From: CAVXGU01 sp963761615
Lineage (GTDB): Bacteria; Acidobacteriota; Vicinamibacteria; Vicinamibacterales; CAVVIG01
Length of the DNA: 64,000 bases
Assembly (NCBI GenBank): GCA_963761615.1
Contig: CAVXGU010000003.1
Location: forward strand, 2,852,001 to 2,916,000
Direction of reading: 5' to 3'
Shown here: positions 1 to 8,734 of the stretch, piece by piece
How positions within the stretch are numbered: the first letter of the stretch is position 1
How the letters are laid out: every line of letters begins with the position of its first letter
Notes under the pieces: model-generated
Told to the model about the DNA's origin: nothing
Databases searched by the model: none
Seen by the model: the letters and a program-made list of their open reading frames with translations, nothing else
Made by a program: the position numbers and the translations under genes

Positions 1-403
1 ACGCCTTGATCGCCCGCAGGCGTCCCTGCCGCCACGCCCACAGCTGCGGCGGGATGTAGTAGACGACCGGCACACCGAGCGCCTTGATCCGGCGGGCCAG
101 CCGGAAATTGAGCTCCGGGTAGTCGATGACGACGAGCGCGTCGGGACGGCGGTCGCGCGCCGCCCGCACGAGACGGTTGAGCGTCGCGAGGAATCGCGGC
201 AGGACCGCGACGACTTCGGTGATGCCCGTCGCCGCCAGCCCGCGGTAGTCCGCGAGCAGTTCGGCGCCGGCCGCGGCGAGCACGGGGCCGCCGAGACCGG
301 CAATCTCGACCTGCGGCGCGAGCGCCCGCAGCGACCGCGCCAGGGCGCCGGCGTACAGGTCGCCCGACGGCTCGCCGCACGACAGGAACAGACGGGGGGT
401 CAA
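1..403 (-). CDS. lpxB: Lipid-A-disaccharide synthase, N-terminal part (runs off the window)
   Basis: Family role: LpxB joins UDP-2,3-diacylglucosamine to lipid X to make the lipid A disaccharide at the inner face of the inner membrane. Seen: the first 134 residues contain the glycine-rich N-terminal loop FLSCGEPSGDLYAG and the conserved stretch VVYYIPPQLWAWRQGR. The rest lies left of base 1. The start is a TTG at 403-401, chosen because it fits the family N-terminus and overlaps the stop of the upstream gene (TTGA), which implies translational coupling. It is the last visible gene of a minus-strand run lpxD, barrel protein, LolA-like protein, lpxB. fabZ and lpxA, often found between lpxD and lpxB in other bacteria, are not present here. 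Confidence 0.93.
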   Translation of the reverse strand, partial: MTPRLFLSCGEPSGDLYAGALARSLRALAPQVEIAGLGGPVLAAAGAELLADYRGLAATGITEVVAVLPRFLATLNRLVRAARDRRPDALVVIDYPELNFRLARRIKALGVPVVYYIPPQLWAWRQGRLRAIKA

Positions 404-1164
404 GGGCCCGGACGGGCGAAGCGCGCCGGATCGGCCGGCGGATTGATCGTGAAATCCGTGAGCCGGCGCTGGGCGACCGCCTGTCCCCCGCGCGTCACCT
501 GCACGGCGAAGGCCATCTGCACGCCCTGCACGTTCCGGTAGTCGGCGTAGTGCTCCTCCACGAGGGGACTGCCGGCCCCGAGACTGTAGGACTCCTTGCG
601 GACCACCGCCGACGCGGCGTCGGCATAGAGGATCACGGTGCCGAGCGTCTGTCCCGAACACTCCAGGACCTGCTCGCGCGTTCCGTCCGCGTCGGTGGCG
701 TCCGACAGGCGGCGCACCCGGACCGTCCCGTGCTCGGCGGCCAGGAGCAACGCAATCGGATCGCGGGCGAGCATCGCTTCGATGTCGCCCAACCGGTCCT
801 GCGGCACGTCATGAACGCCGTCCGGGTCCACGACCCAGGCGCGGCGGCCGTCGAACACCTGGGTGATCGTCGCGTCGGGCAGCGTCGTCTCGATGCGTAC
901 GCGGTTCGGGTACTCGATGTAGGTGGTCGAGACGATATCGGCCGTCTGTCCGCCGGGGTTCGTCACCGGTGCATGCGCGACGGCACGGACGCTCCGGACA
1001 CGGGCGAGCGCGTCGAGTCCGCCCTTGGCGGCGATGATCCGACCCAGGAGCGCGCGAGCGGCCGCGTCCCCGGGCTGGGCCGAGGCGGACACGGGCAGCC
1101 CGCACACGGCGACGGCCACCGCGGACGTCACCACCACCGCCGCGCGCAGACACCGCGAGGCCAT
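400..1164 (-). CDS. LolA/lipoprotein-sorting-like periplasmic protein
   Basis: A 254-residue protein with a clear Sec signal peptide: hydrophobic residues about 8-28, with likely cleavage after ASA near residue 29. The remainder has the feel of the LolA/LolB-like fold common in acidobacterial envelope proteins: an N-terminal helix with an AKGGLDAL motif, then alternating strand segments such as TTYIEYPNRVRIET and TQVFDGRRAWVVDP. Inference: it binds or transports lipid or lipoprotein in the periplasm. No catalytic motif is visible. Its stop codon overlaps the lpxB start, and it follows the barrel protein closely, so it belongs to an envelope operon with lpxD and lpxB. The substrate cannot be deduced. 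Confidence 0.6.
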   Translation of the reverse strand: MASRCLRAAVVVTSAVAVAVCGLPVSASAQPGDAAARALLGRIIAAKGGLDALARVRSVRAVAHAPVTNPGGQTADIVSTTYIEYPNRVRIETTLPDATITQVFDGRRAWVVDPDGVHDVPQDRLGDIEAMLARDPIALLLAAEHGTVRVRRLSDATDADGTREQVLECSGQTLGTVILYADAASAVVRKESYSLGAGSPLVEEHYADYRNVQGVQMAFAVQVTRGGQAVAQRRLTDFTINPPADPARFARPGP

Positions 1165-1172
1165 CGACAGGA

Positions 1173-2012
1173 TTATCCCCCAGTTCCCCGCCTCAGCGGC
1201 TCACGAGGCGAAACCCCGCGAACGCCCAGTGCTCGGGGATGCGCTCGAATCTGATCCGCGTCGACGCGCTTCTCGAAGCCGCCGTACAACTCGAGGGCGC
1301 CGCCCGGACCCGGAATCCTGATGCCCGCCTCGACGAGTCCGCCGGTCTGCGTGCCGCGCGAGCTCGCGCCCGCCCCGTGCGTCACGCCGAACGTCTCCCC
1401 GCGCGCATGACCGAAGACGCCAACGTGGGGGGTGAGCGGCCGGTCGAGCCGCACGTCCGCGCTCGCCGTCCAGGTGTAGTCGACGAAGGCGTGCTCGGTC
1501 ACCTTTCCGGCCTCCGCCACCACGTCGATGCGCGACTGCCCCGCGGTGAACTGCCGGAGGACACGGGCCTCCGCCACGTTCCACGCGATGGCGAAGAGCT
1601 TGGGCCGATCCGACAGGTGGCGCGACACGTGGTGGAACACACCGGCGATCTCGGTGCCGTGCAGACGTCCCGACGCGGAGGCTTCGAGCGTGTAGTTGCC
1701 CTGGTTCGGATCGAACGCACGCAGCTGGCTCCCGACCATCGCCTCGTAGTCGACGAGGACCTTCGCGCGGCCCGCGACGTAGTCCACGAGGTCCACATCG
1801 CCGCCCCAGTGCGTGTCCCAGGTGAAGCGGGGGTCGCTGCTCGTCAGGCCGACCGCCGAGAGGTGGAAGTCGTACCGGGCCATGAACTGCGGCGTCGTGG
1901 GCGGATTCGGATTCGGCGCGGGCGACTGGGCGGCAGCGGGAAGGACGGAGGCGAGGGACAGACCGACGACGGCAGCGGCGCGGACGACTAGCGATCCAGG
2001 CGTGTGCGGCAT
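1173..2012 (-). CDS. Outer-membrane barrel-like secreted protein, probably frameshifted at its C-terminus
   Basis: A 279-residue protein with a signal peptide (hydrophobic core about residues 10-28, ending AAAQ). The body alternates amphipathic strands such as RYDFHLSAVGL and KVLVDYEAMVG, typical of a small outer-membrane barrel. The predicted C-terminus is arginine/proline-rich and unlike a barrel end. Removing one T near position 1251 restores an in-frame ending RIPEHWAFAGFRLVSR with a stop at 1193, a much more natural final strand. I therefore read the true gene as about 1193..2012 with an extra base. The ATG at 2012 overlaps the 3' end of lpxD by 25 bases. Function is unknown beyond the envelope context. 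Confidence 0.55.
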   Translation of the reverse strand: MPHTPGSLVVRAAAVVGLSLASVLPAAAQSPAPNPNPPTTPQFMARYDFHLSAVGLTSSDPRFTWDTHWGGDVDLVDYVAGRAKVLVDYEAMVGSQLRAFDPNQGNYTLEASASGRLHGTEIAGVFHHVSRHLSDRPKLFAIAWNVAEARVLRQFTAGQSRIDVVAEAGKVTEHAFVDYTWTASADVRLDRPLTPHVGVFGHARGETFGVTHGAGASSRGTQTGGLVEAGIRIPGPGGALELYGGFEKRVDADQIRAHPRALGVRGVSPREPLRRGTGG

Positions 2013-3049
2013 TGGGCGAGCTGCTCCTCGAGTTCGGCCGCGCGCTGCTCGAGCTCCGCAACGCGCTTCTTGAGCGCCGGCAGCTGCCGAAACACAGCCG
2101 ACGCCTTGAGCCAGTCGCGGTTGGCGATGGCGGGGTATCCCGACACGAACTCCCCCGGTTCGATGGAGTTCGGGATGCCGGTCTGCGCGGTGGCGATCAC
2201 GCCCCGGCCGAGCCGCAGGTGGCCGGCCACGCCCACCTGGCCGGCCAGCACGACGTCGTCCTCCAGCACGGTGCTGCCGGCGATGCCGACCTGCGCCGCG
2301 AGCAGCGCGCGCCGCCCGATCTGCACGCCGTGCGCGATCTGCACCAGGTTGTCGACCTTCGCGCCCGCACGCACGCGCGTCTCGCCGACCGCCGGCCGGT
2401 CAATCGTCGTGTTGGCGCCGATCTCCACATCGTCCTCGATGACGACGTCGCCGCGCTGCGGCATCTTGACGTGTTCGCCGTCCGGGCGGCGCTCGAACCC
2501 GAAGCCGTCGCTGCCGATGACGGCGCCGTCCTGCACGATGACGCGGGCGCCGAGCACGACGCGCTCGCGGATCGACGCGTGCGCGTGCACCACGCAGTCC
2601 TCGCCGAGGCGGGCCCCGGGACCGATGACGGCGTGCGCACGAACGACCGACCGCGCCCCGATGGATGCCCCGGGCCCGACGACGACGAAGGGACCGATCG
2701 AGACGCCGGCGCCGAGCGTGGCGTCCTCGGCGACCGCGCTGAGCGGGTCGATGCCTGGTGGCACGGGCGCTTCGGGCACGAGCAGGTCGATCGCCCTGGC
2801 GAACGCCAGCCGCGGCTGCTCGCTCCGCAGGATGGCGCACGGCGCCGACGCCGGGCCGTCCGCCCCGAGGATGACCGCCGACGCCCGCGTCCGGGGCACC
2901 AGCGCCGCGTACTTGGGATTGGCCACGAACGTCAGGTCGCCCGGCCCGGCATGGTCGATGGCGGCGACGCGCGCAATCTCGATGTCGGCGCTCCCGGCCG
3001 CCCCTTCCAGCCGACACTCCAAGCGCTCTGCGAGGTCTCGAAGCTTCAA
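1988..3049 (-). CDS. lpxD: UDP-3-O-(3-hydroxyacyl)glucosamine N-acyltransferase
   Basis: Family role: LpxD transfers a 3-hydroxyacyl chain from ACP to the amine of UDP-3-O-acylglucosamine, the third step of lipid A synthesis. Seen: 353 residues, the usual length. An N-terminal uridine-binding domain (about 1-100) is followed by many left-handed beta-helix hexapeptide repeats (about 105-315). The catalytic histidine region KVDNLVQIAHGVQIG lies near residue 240, and SDGFGFE near 180. The C-terminal 30 residues form an acidic/glutamine-rich coiled coil (ELEQRAAELEEQLAQ), longer than in many homologues. It heads the minus-strand envelope cluster. A 158-base gap separates it from the divergent gene at 3208. 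Confidence 0.97.
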   Translation of the reverse strand: MKLRDLAERLECRLEGAAGSADIEIARVAAIDHAGPGDLTFVANPKYAALVPRTRASAVILGADGPASAPCAILRSEQPRLAFARAIDLLVPEAPVPPGIDPLSAVAEDATLGAGVSIGPFVVVGPGASIGARSVVRAHAVIGPGARLGEDCVVHAHASIRERVVLGARVIVQDGAVIGSDGFGFERRPDGEHVKMPQRGDVVIEDDVEIGANTTIDRPAVGETRVRAGAKVDNLVQIAHGVQIGRRALLAAQVGIAGSTVLEDDVVLAGQVGVAGHLRLGRGVIATAQTGIPNSIEPGEFVSGYPAIANRDWLKASAVFRQLPALKKRVAELEQRAAELEEQLAQCRTRLDR

Positions 3050-3207
3050 GGATGTGCTACGGATCCTACATCATCCATCCCTGCGTCCCTGGCCTCCGGG
3101 TTTGCCGCCCCCCCGGCTGGGGGCTGCTATATTAGCGGCTCGCGACTCACCGGCCGTTTCGTGCGGCCGGCGTCCCGGCCGCGTGTCGCCCGGCGCGAAC
3201 AGCACCC

Positions 3208-4308
3208 GTGGACAACCTGACGCACACGCTCTTCGCCGCGACGCTCGCGCGGACGCGCCTCGAGCGAACGGGACGGGGCACGACGGCCGCCCTGCTGATC
3301 GCGTCCAACGCCCCGGACATCGACGTCATCGCGTCGGCCGGCGGGGCCATCGATTATCTCCACTGGCATCGCGGCCCGACCCACGGCGTCCTCGGCATCG
3401 TGGGGCTGGGCGTGGCGACGGCAGCCCTCGTCTATGCCGGGCGCGCCGTGCTCGATCGCCGCCGTCCGCGGGAGCACCCCCGCCCCGACGCCACGTTCCT
3501 CCAGCTGGTCCTCGTGTCGATGCTGGGAGTCTTCCTGCACCTGCTGATGGACTTCCCCACGTCGTACGGCTCGCGAACGCTCAGTCCATTCGACTGGCAC
3601 TGGTACGCCCTCGACCTCATGCCGATCGTGGACATCTACTTGCTGATGGTCTTCGCGACGACCCTGGCCTTCGGCTGGCGATCGCCGGAGGCACGCCGTC
3701 GCAACGCCGCGATCGCGCTCGTCTTCATGGCCGGCAACTACGGACTGCGCGCCGTGACTCACCACGAAGCGCTCGCGCAGGCGCCGGCCCTGTTCGGCTC
3801 CTCGCTGCCGGGGCCCTGCGATGCGCGCGAAGCGCATGCGGGTCCGATCGACTGGTGGCCGCGAGGCTGGAGCGAGACGCCGCCCGACGGCTCGTCACGG
3901 CGCTGCCTGGCGGATCTGGCCGCGATACCCGACTTCCTCTCGCCTTTCCGCTGGCGAGTGATCGCGCGGCTGTCCAACTCGTACGAGGTGGTGGACGTCG
4001 ACCTGCTGCACCCGCGCCCGCCGGAGGCCTCCCGGCGCCTGGCACGCCGCGTCCCCGACGTCTGGACGCCCGAGGCCGTCACCGCCGCGTCAGGGGAGCT
4101 CGCGCGGATCTTCCTCGGGTTCTCGCGCTTCCCGGCGGTGCGGACCTCCCGGCAGCCCGACGGCACGACGACGGTCCGCTGGGTCGACGTGCGGTTCGCC
4201 GACGGCATCCCGCGGCGCAGCCGCGACCCGCGCGGCACGAGCCTGTTCACGATCACCGTCCGCCTCGACCGGGACGGCCGCATCGTCGATCAGCACATGG
4301 GCTCCTGA
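3208..4308 (+). CDS. Membrane-bound metal-dependent hydrolase (YdjM-like)
   Basis: A 366-residue inner-membrane protein. The N-terminus MDNLTHTLFAATLART and the motifs SNAPDIDVI, HWHRGPTHG and HLLMDFPTSYG match the YdjM/LexA-regulated membrane-bound metal-dependent hydrolase family, in which conserved His and Asp residues are proposed metal ligands. Hydrophobic segments lie at about 50-75, 95-120, 130-150 and 165-185. The C-terminal 180 residues are soluble and end near a strand-rich region. The start is GTG at 3208, which places the family motif DNLTHT at the N-terminus. Its 3' end overlaps the convergent AMMECR1 gene by 19 bases. The physiological substrate of this family is unknown. Confidence 0.8.
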   Translation: MDNLTHTLFAATLARTRLERTGRGTTAALLIASNAPDIDVIASAGGAIDYLHWHRGPTHGVLGIVGLGVATAALVYAGRAVLDRRRPREHPRPDATFLQLVLVSMLGVFLHLLMDFPTSYGSRTLSPFDWHWYALDLMPIVDIYLLMVFATTLAFGWRSPEARRRNAAIALVFMAGNYGLRAVTHHEALAQAPALFGSSLPGPCDAREAHAGPIDWWPRGWSETPPDGSSRRCLADLAAIPDFLSPFRWRVIARLSNSYEVVDVDLLHPRPPEASRRLARRVPDVWTPEAVTAASGELARIFLGFSRFPAVRTSRQPDGTTTVRWVDVRFADGIPRRSRDPRGTSLFTITVRLDRDGRIVDQHMGS

Positions 4309-4842
4309 CGCTCGGCGAACACCTCGGCCTCGAACCGCCAGATCCGGACGTCGACCTGCCAGGCGTCCGCCGCCAACCCCGCCTTGACGCACGTCTCGCC
4401 GAGAAAGGCCCGGGCGTCCCAGCCGGTACTCGACCGCCACCTGCGGGAGCAGGAGGCCGCGCCTGGCGCCCCGTTCGACGATGAGGCCGTGCGTCCCGAC
4501 GGCGACCTCGTGCGGCCCGTCGATCCGCTCGAGCGCGCCGAGGACGGAAATCTCGATGTCAATCTCCTCAACCTGGTCCGGAGTCACGGGGGGGAACCGT
4601 GGATCGGCGCTGCAGGCTGCCACGGCGACGCGGGCCACGACGCGGGCGAGCGGCTCGTTCGACTCGACGCGCCCGATGCAGCCGCGCAGCCGGCCGTGCC
4701 GCCGCAGGGTGACGAAGGCCCCGCCGGGACGGGCAAGCGCGCCGGGGGCGTCGGGATCGCCGTACCGCAGACCGTGGACATGCGCGGTGATCGACGTCCG
4801 GGCGATCGAGAGCAGGAGGCGGCGGCCGTCCTCGTCGATCAT
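4290..4842 (-). CDS. amrA: AMMECR1 / AmmeMemoRadiSam system protein A, with one frameshift
   Basis: After correcting one frameshift this is a full AMMECR1-domain protein of about 183 residues. Hallmarks: FVTLRRHGRLRGCIG (residues about 43-57), ADPRFPPVTPDQVEEIDIEISVL and, in the shifted frame, GWDARAFLGETCVKAGL followed by AWQVDVRIWRFEAEVF. The break is one extra C next to a CC at about 4425: removing it joins PQVAVEY to GWDARAFL. Uncorrected translation runs on in a meaningless frame to about 4090. The start ATG overlaps the MEMO stop (ATGA), so the two are cotranslated. The radical SAM member of the AmmeMemoRadiSam trio is not in the window. Biochemical role unknown. Confidence 0.85.
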
Positions 4843-5693
4843 GCGGCCGTCTCTCCTCTGCCACTGACCGCGCGAAACGTGCCGAACGCGGCCGCCATGT
4901 AGCCGACGACCGACGACTTGTCCCCCGTCACGTCGCCCGAGTCACCGTACGCCAGGACGACGCCGTCGCGCGCCCCGGTCGCGCGGGCGGCCCGCATCAC
5001 GGCCGCGAGGGGGCCGCCTCCGCACGCGTGCGCCGGTTCGCGGTCGAGGGCATCCTGCAGGCTGCCGGCATCGAACCGCGTCACGCAGTCGAGCACCACG
5101 CCGTCCAGCCGGGCGGCCGTTCCGGCATCGTGGTAGTGCGACAGGTCCGTGCTGGCGACGAGCAGCGGCCGCCGCTCCGCGAGGGAGGAGGCGAGGGCCT
5201 GGGTGAGCACGCCGACGGCGGCCGCGTCCTGCGCGCCCATCAACAGCGGCACAATCGGAAGGCCGGGGGCGACGCGCTGAAGAAACGGCAGCTGCATTTC
5301 AAGCGAGTGCTCGTGCCCGTGCGCCCCCGGATGGACGCGAACGACCGGCGTGGCGCGCATCAGGGCGGCGGCCAGATCGCCGTCCACGCGCACGACACCG
5401 AGCGGCGTCTCGAACCCGTCCTCGGGCGGCAGCGCCACCCCGTCGAAGGCGACGAAGTGCGACGGCCCGACGAGCACCGCCACGTCGAACGTCTGCTCGT
5501 CGAGCAGGCGGTACGCGTGAGCGGCGACGGGCCCGGAGTATCGAAGACCCGCGTGGGGCACCGCGATGGCGACGAGATCGCCGACCACCTCGTCGCGCGT
5601 CGCGTTCGCCAGGCAGCCGTCGACCTCCGCGGCCAGCGCCGCGGCCGTACCCGGATACCACCGGCCGGCGATTTCGGACTTTCGAAGCTTCAC
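4839..5693 (-). CDS. amrB: MEMO1 family / AmmeMemoRadiSam system protein B
   Basis: A 284-residue MEMO-family protein resembling a class III extradiol dioxygenase fold. Seen: IAGRWYPG at the N-terminus, AVPHAGLRYSGPVAAHAY (about 45-62), VLVGPSHF, HEHSLEMQLPFLQ (about 127-139) and ASTDLSHYHD (about 180-190). These histidine-bearing motifs are conserved in the family and form the metal site in related dioxygenases. The C-terminus ends with the usual GDKSSVVGYMAAAF. It directly precedes and overlaps the AMMECR1 gene. Known: A, B and a radical SAM protein co-occur widely. Their joint reaction is not established to my knowledge. Confidence 0.92.
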   Translation of the reverse strand: MKLRKSEIAGRWYPGTAAALAAEVDGCLANATRDEVVGDLVAIAVPHAGLRYSGPVAAHAYRLLDEQTFDVAVLVGPSHFVAFDGVALPPEDGFETPLGVVRVDGDLAAALMRATPVVRVHPGAHGHEHSLEMQLPFLQRVAPGLPIVPLLMGAQDAAAVGVLTQALASSLAERRPLLVASTDLSHYHDAGTAARLDGVVLDCVTRFDAGSLQDALDREPAHACGGGPLAAVMRAARATGARDGVVLAYGDSGDVTGDKSSVVGYMAAAFGTFRAVSGRGETAA

Positions 5694-5700
5694 ACGGGGC

Positions 5701-5880
5701 TTTCGGTCTCGGCTCTCGGCGCTCGGCTTTCGGCTCTCGGCGCTCGGCTCTGGGGTGCCGAGTCACACCAAGCACCTGGCACTCGGCACCTGGCACCCCG
5801 GCACCCAGCACCCTGACACCCGGCACCCAGCACCCAGCACCCGCACCTGGCACCTGGTGCCCGGCGCCCGGCGCCCGTTT
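5701..5880. repeat. GC-rich intergenic repeat tract (GGCACCC/CTCGGCG family)
   Basis: The gap between the MEMO gene and gatC is built of short degenerate repeats. First comes a 19-base unit (positions 5710-5728) repeated at 5731-5749. Then about 120 bases of GGCACC/GGCACCC-like words follow at 7-10 base spacing (about 5760-5880). Very similar GGCACCC tracts occur at 16,950-17,000 and 29,757-29,838. No promoter is obvious inside it. It is not a CRISPR: there are no unique spacers of constant length. Confidence 0.8.
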
Positions 5881-5902
5881 CTGCGCATGCTAGCATTTGC
5901 CG

Positions 5903-6202
5903 ATGTCCCAACAATTCTCGAGGGCGGACATCCAGGCGATCGCCGACCTCGCGCAGCTCGAGCTCTCGGCGGACGAGCTGGAGCTCTTCGCCCGCCAGCT
6001 GGGCGAGTTCCTGACCTACGCCGAGCAGGTCCAGAGGATCGACACGAGCGGAGTGCCCCCGACGACGCACGTGGCCACGGCGCACGTGATGGAACGCGAG
6101 GACACGGTCCGGCCGTGTCTCCCGGCCGACGAGGCGCTCGCCAACGCCCCCGACCGGGCGTCCACGGCCGATTTGTTCAAAGTGCCGCGTGTGATCGGAT
6201 GA
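5903..6202 (+). CDS. gatC: Asp-tRNA(Asn)/Glu-tRNA(Gln) amidotransferase subunit C
   Basis: A 99-residue GatC. Family role: the small subunit that wraps around GatA and stabilises the GatCAB amidotransferase. Seen: VQRIDTSGVPPTTH and the C-terminal LFKVPRVIG are classic GatC motifs, preceded by the two-helix region IADLAQLELSADELELFARQL. The ATG at 5903 is preferred over a TTG six bases upstream. The stop overlaps the gatA start (ATGA at 6199-6202), giving translational coupling. gatB is not in the window. Confidence 0.95.
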   Translation: MSQQFSRADIQAIADLAQLELSADELELFARQLGEFLTYAEQVQRIDTSGVPPTTHVATAHVMEREDTVRPCLPADEALANAPDRASTADLFKVPRVIG

Positions 6203-7683
6203 CGACGTTCACGACCGTCACCGACATCCGCCGGTCGATCGAGTCGGGCGAGCGCACCGCCGGGGAAATCTGCCGCGAGGCGCTCGACCGCATCGCGGCG
6301 CGCGATCCGGCGCTCCATGCCTTCACGACCGTGACCGCCGAGCGCGCCCTGGCGCGCGCCGCCGAGATCGACCGCGACGCGGCCCGCTGGCGCGGTGCTC
6401 CGCTGGCGGGCGTGCCGGTCGCCCTCAAGGACAACCTCTGCACGCGCGGCACACCGACGACGGCCTCCTCGCGCATGCTCGAGGGGTTCGTGCCTCCCTA
6501 TGACGCGACGGTCGTCGATCGCCTGGAGGCGGCGGGCGCCGTCGTGATCGGCAAGACCAACTGCGACGAGTTCGCCATGGGGTCGTCGACGGAGAACTCG
6601 GCGTTCGGCCCGACGCGCAACCCCTGGGCCCTCGACCGGATTCCCGGCGGGTCGAGCGGGGGGTCGGCGGTCGCCGTCGCCGCAGGTCTCGCGCCGCTGG
6701 CACTCGGGTCCGACACGGGCGGATCCATTCGCCAGCCCGCGGCCATGTGCGGCGTGGTCGGTCTGAAGCCGACCTACGGGCGGGTCTCCCGCTACGGGCT
6801 GCTCGCGTTCGCCTCGTCGCTCGACCAGATCGGGCCGTTCGCGCGGACGGTCCGGGACGCGGCCGCCGCGCTCGCGGTGCTGGCCGGCCCGGACCCCCGC
6901 GACGCGACGAGCGCGCCGGAAGCCGTACCCGATTACGAGGCCGCGCTGACGGGCGACGCGCGCGGCGTCAGGATCGGCGTGCCCTGGCGGCTGCTGGATC
7001 AGGGCGTCGACGACGCCATCGCCCGGGCGTTTCGCGCGGCCCTGGATCAACTGAGCCGCCAGGGGGCCGTGCTCGTGGAGATCGACCTCCCGACGGCGGC
7101 CGCCGCGATTCCGGTCTACTACCTGGTGGCGACGGCCGAGGCCAGCTCGAACCTGGCGCGGTACGACGGCGTGCGGTACGGCTACCGTGCCCCGGCCGAC
7201 GCCGCGGCGGGGCACGACACGCTGCAGTCGATGTACCGGCGCAGCCGCGCCGGTGGCTTCGGCCCGGAGGTCAAGCGCCGGATCATGCTCGGCACCTACG
7301 TCCTGAGCACGGGCTACTACGACGCGTACTACCTCAAGGCCCAGCAGGTGCGAACCCTGATCCTGCGCGACTACGAACGGGCGTTCGAGCGCGCCGACGT
7401 CGTGGCGCTCCCGACGAGTCCCGTTCCGGCGTTTCGCATCGGCGAGCGGGTCGCGGATCCGCTGCAGATGTACCTCGCCGACATCTTCACGGTCAGCGCG
7501 AACCTCTGCGGTCTGCCGGGCATCAGCCTCCCGTGCGGCTTCACGGCGGCGCGGCTGCCGATCGGCCTGCAGTTCGTAGGCCGCCGCTTCGACGAAGCCG
7601 GAATCCTCCGCCTGGCCGACGCGTACGAGCGGGAGGCGGGATGGTGGAGGCGCGTGCCGGGCGTCGAGGAACCGGGGCACTGA
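6199..7683 (+). CDS. gatA: Asp-tRNA(Asn)/Glu-tRNA(Gln) amidotransferase subunit A
   Basis: A 494-residue GatA, the glutaminase/amidase subunit that releases ammonia from glutamine for transamidation of mischarged tRNA. The amidase-signature Ser-cisSer-Lys triad is visible. The lysine is in VALKDN (about residue 77), and the serines are in the glycine/serine-rich block that begins PGGSSGGSAVAVAAG and continues GSDTGGSIRQPA (about 150-180). The signature GRVSRYGLLAFASSLDQIGP is intact, as are TYVLSTGYYDAYYLKAQ and the C-terminal LPIGLQFVG. The length is normal and no frameshift is seen. The start overlaps gatC by four bases. Confidence 0.97.
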   Translation: MTTFTTVTDIRRSIESGERTAGEICREALDRIAARDPALHAFTTVTAERALARAAEIDRDAARWRGAPLAGVPVALKDNLCTRGTPTTASSRMLEGFVPPYDATVVDRLEAAGAVVIGKTNCDEFAMGSSTENSAFGPTRNPWALDRIPGGSSGGSAVAVAAGLAPLALGSDTGGSIRQPAAMCGVVGLKPTYGRVSRYGLLAFASSLDQIGPFARTVRDAAAALAVLAGPDPRDATSAPEAVPDYEAALTGDARGVRIGVPWRLLDQGVDDAIARAFRAALDQLSRQGAVLVEIDLPTAAAAIPVYYLVATAEASSNLARYDGVRYGYRAPADAAAGHDTLQSMYRRSRAGGFGPEVKRRIMLGTYVLSTGYYDAYYLKAQQVRTLILRDYERAFERADVVALPTSPVPAFRIGERVADPLQMYLADIFTVSANLCGLPGISLPCGFTAARLPIGLQFVGRRFDEAGILRLADAYEREAGWWRRVPGVEEPGH

Positions 7684-7720
7684 GGCCCTGGGGCGCGAGG
7701 CCCCGGGGCGGAAATCCAGC

Positions 7721-8734
7721 ATGGAGTTTCCATGGGCGTCGTGGCCGGATGAGCAGCTCCTCGAGGTGCGGCTGTGCGACCTCGGCGTGTCGATCGGCGG
7801 CACGGAGGTCGAGGCCCGGATCGCCCAGGTGAACGCCGAGCTCGAGGCGCGGAACCTCCTCTTCCGCCCGCGCTTCTATCTCTCGGACGAGTGGTTCACG
7901 CCGGACGGCGTGCCGGCCGTGGCGATTCCCTTCTACCTGGCGCACCCGCGGCTCGCGAAGCTGGAGCTCTCGCAGATGCTCGAGGTCGAGGGCGGCGACG
8001 CCGCGTCGTGCCTCCGCATTCTGCGCCACGAGGTGGGGCACGCGATCGACAACGCGTACCGCCTCCGTCAGCGCACGACCCGGCGCAAGCTGTTCGGTCC
8101 GCCGAGCACGCCCTACCCGGAGTACTACCTGCCGAAGCCGTACAGCCGGAGCTTCGTCCTGCACCTCGACCACTGGTACGCCCAGAGTCATCCGGATGAG
8201 GATTTCGCGGAGACCTTCGCCGTGTGGCTCGACCCGCGGTCGGGATGGGCGGCGCGCTATGCGGGGTGGCCGGCGCGCCGGAAGCTGGAGTACATGGACC
8301 GGCTGATGCGGGGGCTCTCCCGACAGCGGCCCCGGGTCACGTCCCAGCGCGAAGTCGAGCCGCTGCGCCGGCTCCGCAAGACGCTCGGCGAGCACTATCG
8401 GAAGAAGCGGGAGCACTACGGCCTCGAGCAGCCGGATTTCTACGTCAGCGACCTGAAGAAGCTCTTCTCCGACGCGCCGGCGTACGCCAAGAATCCGTCC
8501 GCGGCGCGGTTCGTGCGGCACATCCGCAGTCAGGTCCGCGCGACCGTCGCCAGCTTCACCGACACGTACCAGTACACGATCGACCAGCTCCTGCAGTCCA
8601 TCATCGACCGCTGCCGGGAGCTGAACCTGCGCTTGACCGATTCGGAGGAGGCAACCACGATCGACTTCATGGTGTTCCTCACGGTGCAGACGATGAACTA
8701 CCTTCACAGCGGACGTCACCGCGTCGCGCTATGA
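7721..8734 (+). CDS. Putative zinc-binding metallopeptidase (Peptidase_Mx-like)
   Basis: A 337-residue soluble protein with a gluzincin-type motif RHEVGHAIDNAY (about residues 103-114), which supplies two zinc-binding histidines and the catalytic glutamate. A possible third ligand is the glutamate in DEDFAETFAVWL (about 155-166). There is no signal peptide, so it should be cytoplasmic. The stop overlaps the start of the following ATP-grasp gene (ATGA at 8731-8734). The pair therefore looks like a two-gene unit: a protease-like protein with a ligase-like protein. That pairing suggests modification or turnover of a peptide-like substrate, which is inference. Substrate unknown. Confidence 0.75.
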   Translation: MEFPWASWPDEQLLEVRLCDLGVSIGGTEVEARIAQVNAELEARNLLFRPRFYLSDEWFTPDGVPAVAIPFYLAHPRLAKLELSQMLEVEGGDAASCLRILRHEVGHAIDNAYRLRQRTTRRKLFGPPSTPYPEYYLPKPYSRSFVLHLDHWYAQSHPDEDFAETFAVWLDPRSGWAARYAGWPARRKLEYMDRLMRGLSRQRPRVTSQREVEPLRRLRKTLGEHYRKKREHYGLEQPDFYVSDLKKLFSDAPAYAKNPSAARFVRHIRSQVRATVASFTDTYQYTIDQLLQSIIDRCRELNLRLTDSEEATTIDFMVFLTVQTMNYLHSGRHRVAL

